NCBI GenBank assembly: GCA_023434855.1
Contig: JAEYSJ010000104.1
Coordinates: 1 to 5,099, forward strand
DNA length: 5,099 bases
Reading direction: 5' to 3'
Source: Bacillota bacterium
Lineage (GTDB): Bacteria; Bacillota_C; Negativicutes; JAEYSJ01
Below are positions 5,043-5,099 of the stretch, in pieces. Within the stretch, counting starts at the first letter, position 1; the number at the start of each line of letters is the position of its first letter. A program made the translations under genes and the position numbers. The notes under the pieces were generated by a model, which was given only the letters and a program-made list of their open reading frames with translations, was not told the DNA's origin and ran no database searches.

Positions 5043-5099
5043 ATGGCTGCTGGTAGTCAGCAAATCGTGGGTTCTGTTAAAAGGATTGAAGTGCTTGGG
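5043..5099 (+). pseudogene. In-frame continuation of the chemoreceptor after the stop codon
   Basis: Immediately after TAA 5040-5042, the same frame reads MAAGSQQIVGSVKRIEVLG for 19 codons to the window edge. This is the expected next piece of a receptor signalling domain, where the usual sequence is like ISAAIQQMAAGSQQIV. The stop therefore replaces a glutamine codon, and CAA to TAA is a single transition. The first codon after the stop is ATG (5043-5045), so translation could in principle restart, though no good ribosome binding site is visible. The true 3' end lies outside the window. Confidence 0.8.

Noticed and set aside
1..5099. CRISPR array, tRNA, rRNA, insertion sequence ends or attachment sites
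   Set aside because: I saw no regularly spaced repeats, cloverleaf sequence, rRNA segments or terminal inverted repeats with target duplications. The helix-turn-helix remnant is not flanked by recognisable IS ends.

Overview
The window looks like chromosomal DNA of a low-GC, Firmicutes-type anaerobe. The ribosome binding sites are AGGAGG-like, the intergenic DNA is AT-rich, PadC and PadR resemble the Bacillus proteins, and a FixX ferredoxin points to an anaerobic fixABCX electron-transfer system. A spore-forming Negativicute (Sporomusa/Pelosinus type) fits this mix, but that placement is inference.

Layout. Positions 1-301 hold the end of a fixABCX-type operon: possibly the last codons of fixC, then fixX complete, closed by a clear intrinsic terminator (361-404). 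Positions 480-1418 carry a stand-alone ketopantoate reductase-family gene (panE/apbA-like) with a GTG start. Positions 1419-1620 have no convincing gene but can fold into a three-way junction that competes with a hairpin hiding a strong Shine-Dalgarno sequence. Positions 1621-2784 form a self-contained phenolic acid stress module: padC on the minus strand and its repressor gene padR on the plus strand. They share a 117-bp divergent control region with a 16-bp-arm inverted repeat containing ATGT-N8-ACAT and two promoters whose -10 boxes overlap.

Positions 2785-3269 hold a broken or very small helix-turn-helix reading frame, then an AT-rich leader with two mutually exclusive hairpins and an orphan strong Shine-Dalgarno. 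From 3270 to the window edge runs a methyl-accepting chemotaxis protein gene (TM, dCache-like sensor, TM, HAMP, signalling domain). It is interrupted at 5040-5042 by an in-frame TAA. The same frame continues past the stop with typical receptor sequence to the end of the window, so the gene is probably a recent pseudogene, or the stop is read through or is a sequencing error.

How the genes fit together. By analogy with the Bacillus and lactic acid bacterial systems, PadR should block padC until a hydroxycinnamic acid such as p-coumarate or ferulate binds it; PadC then decarboxylates the acid to a vinylphenol. The fixX, panE-like and chemoreceptor genes appear to be independent transcription units. 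The best candidates for something undescribed are the two structured leader regions (1431-1507 and 3143-3270) and the split small ORF at 2781-3087. None of these can be confirmed without comparative data.
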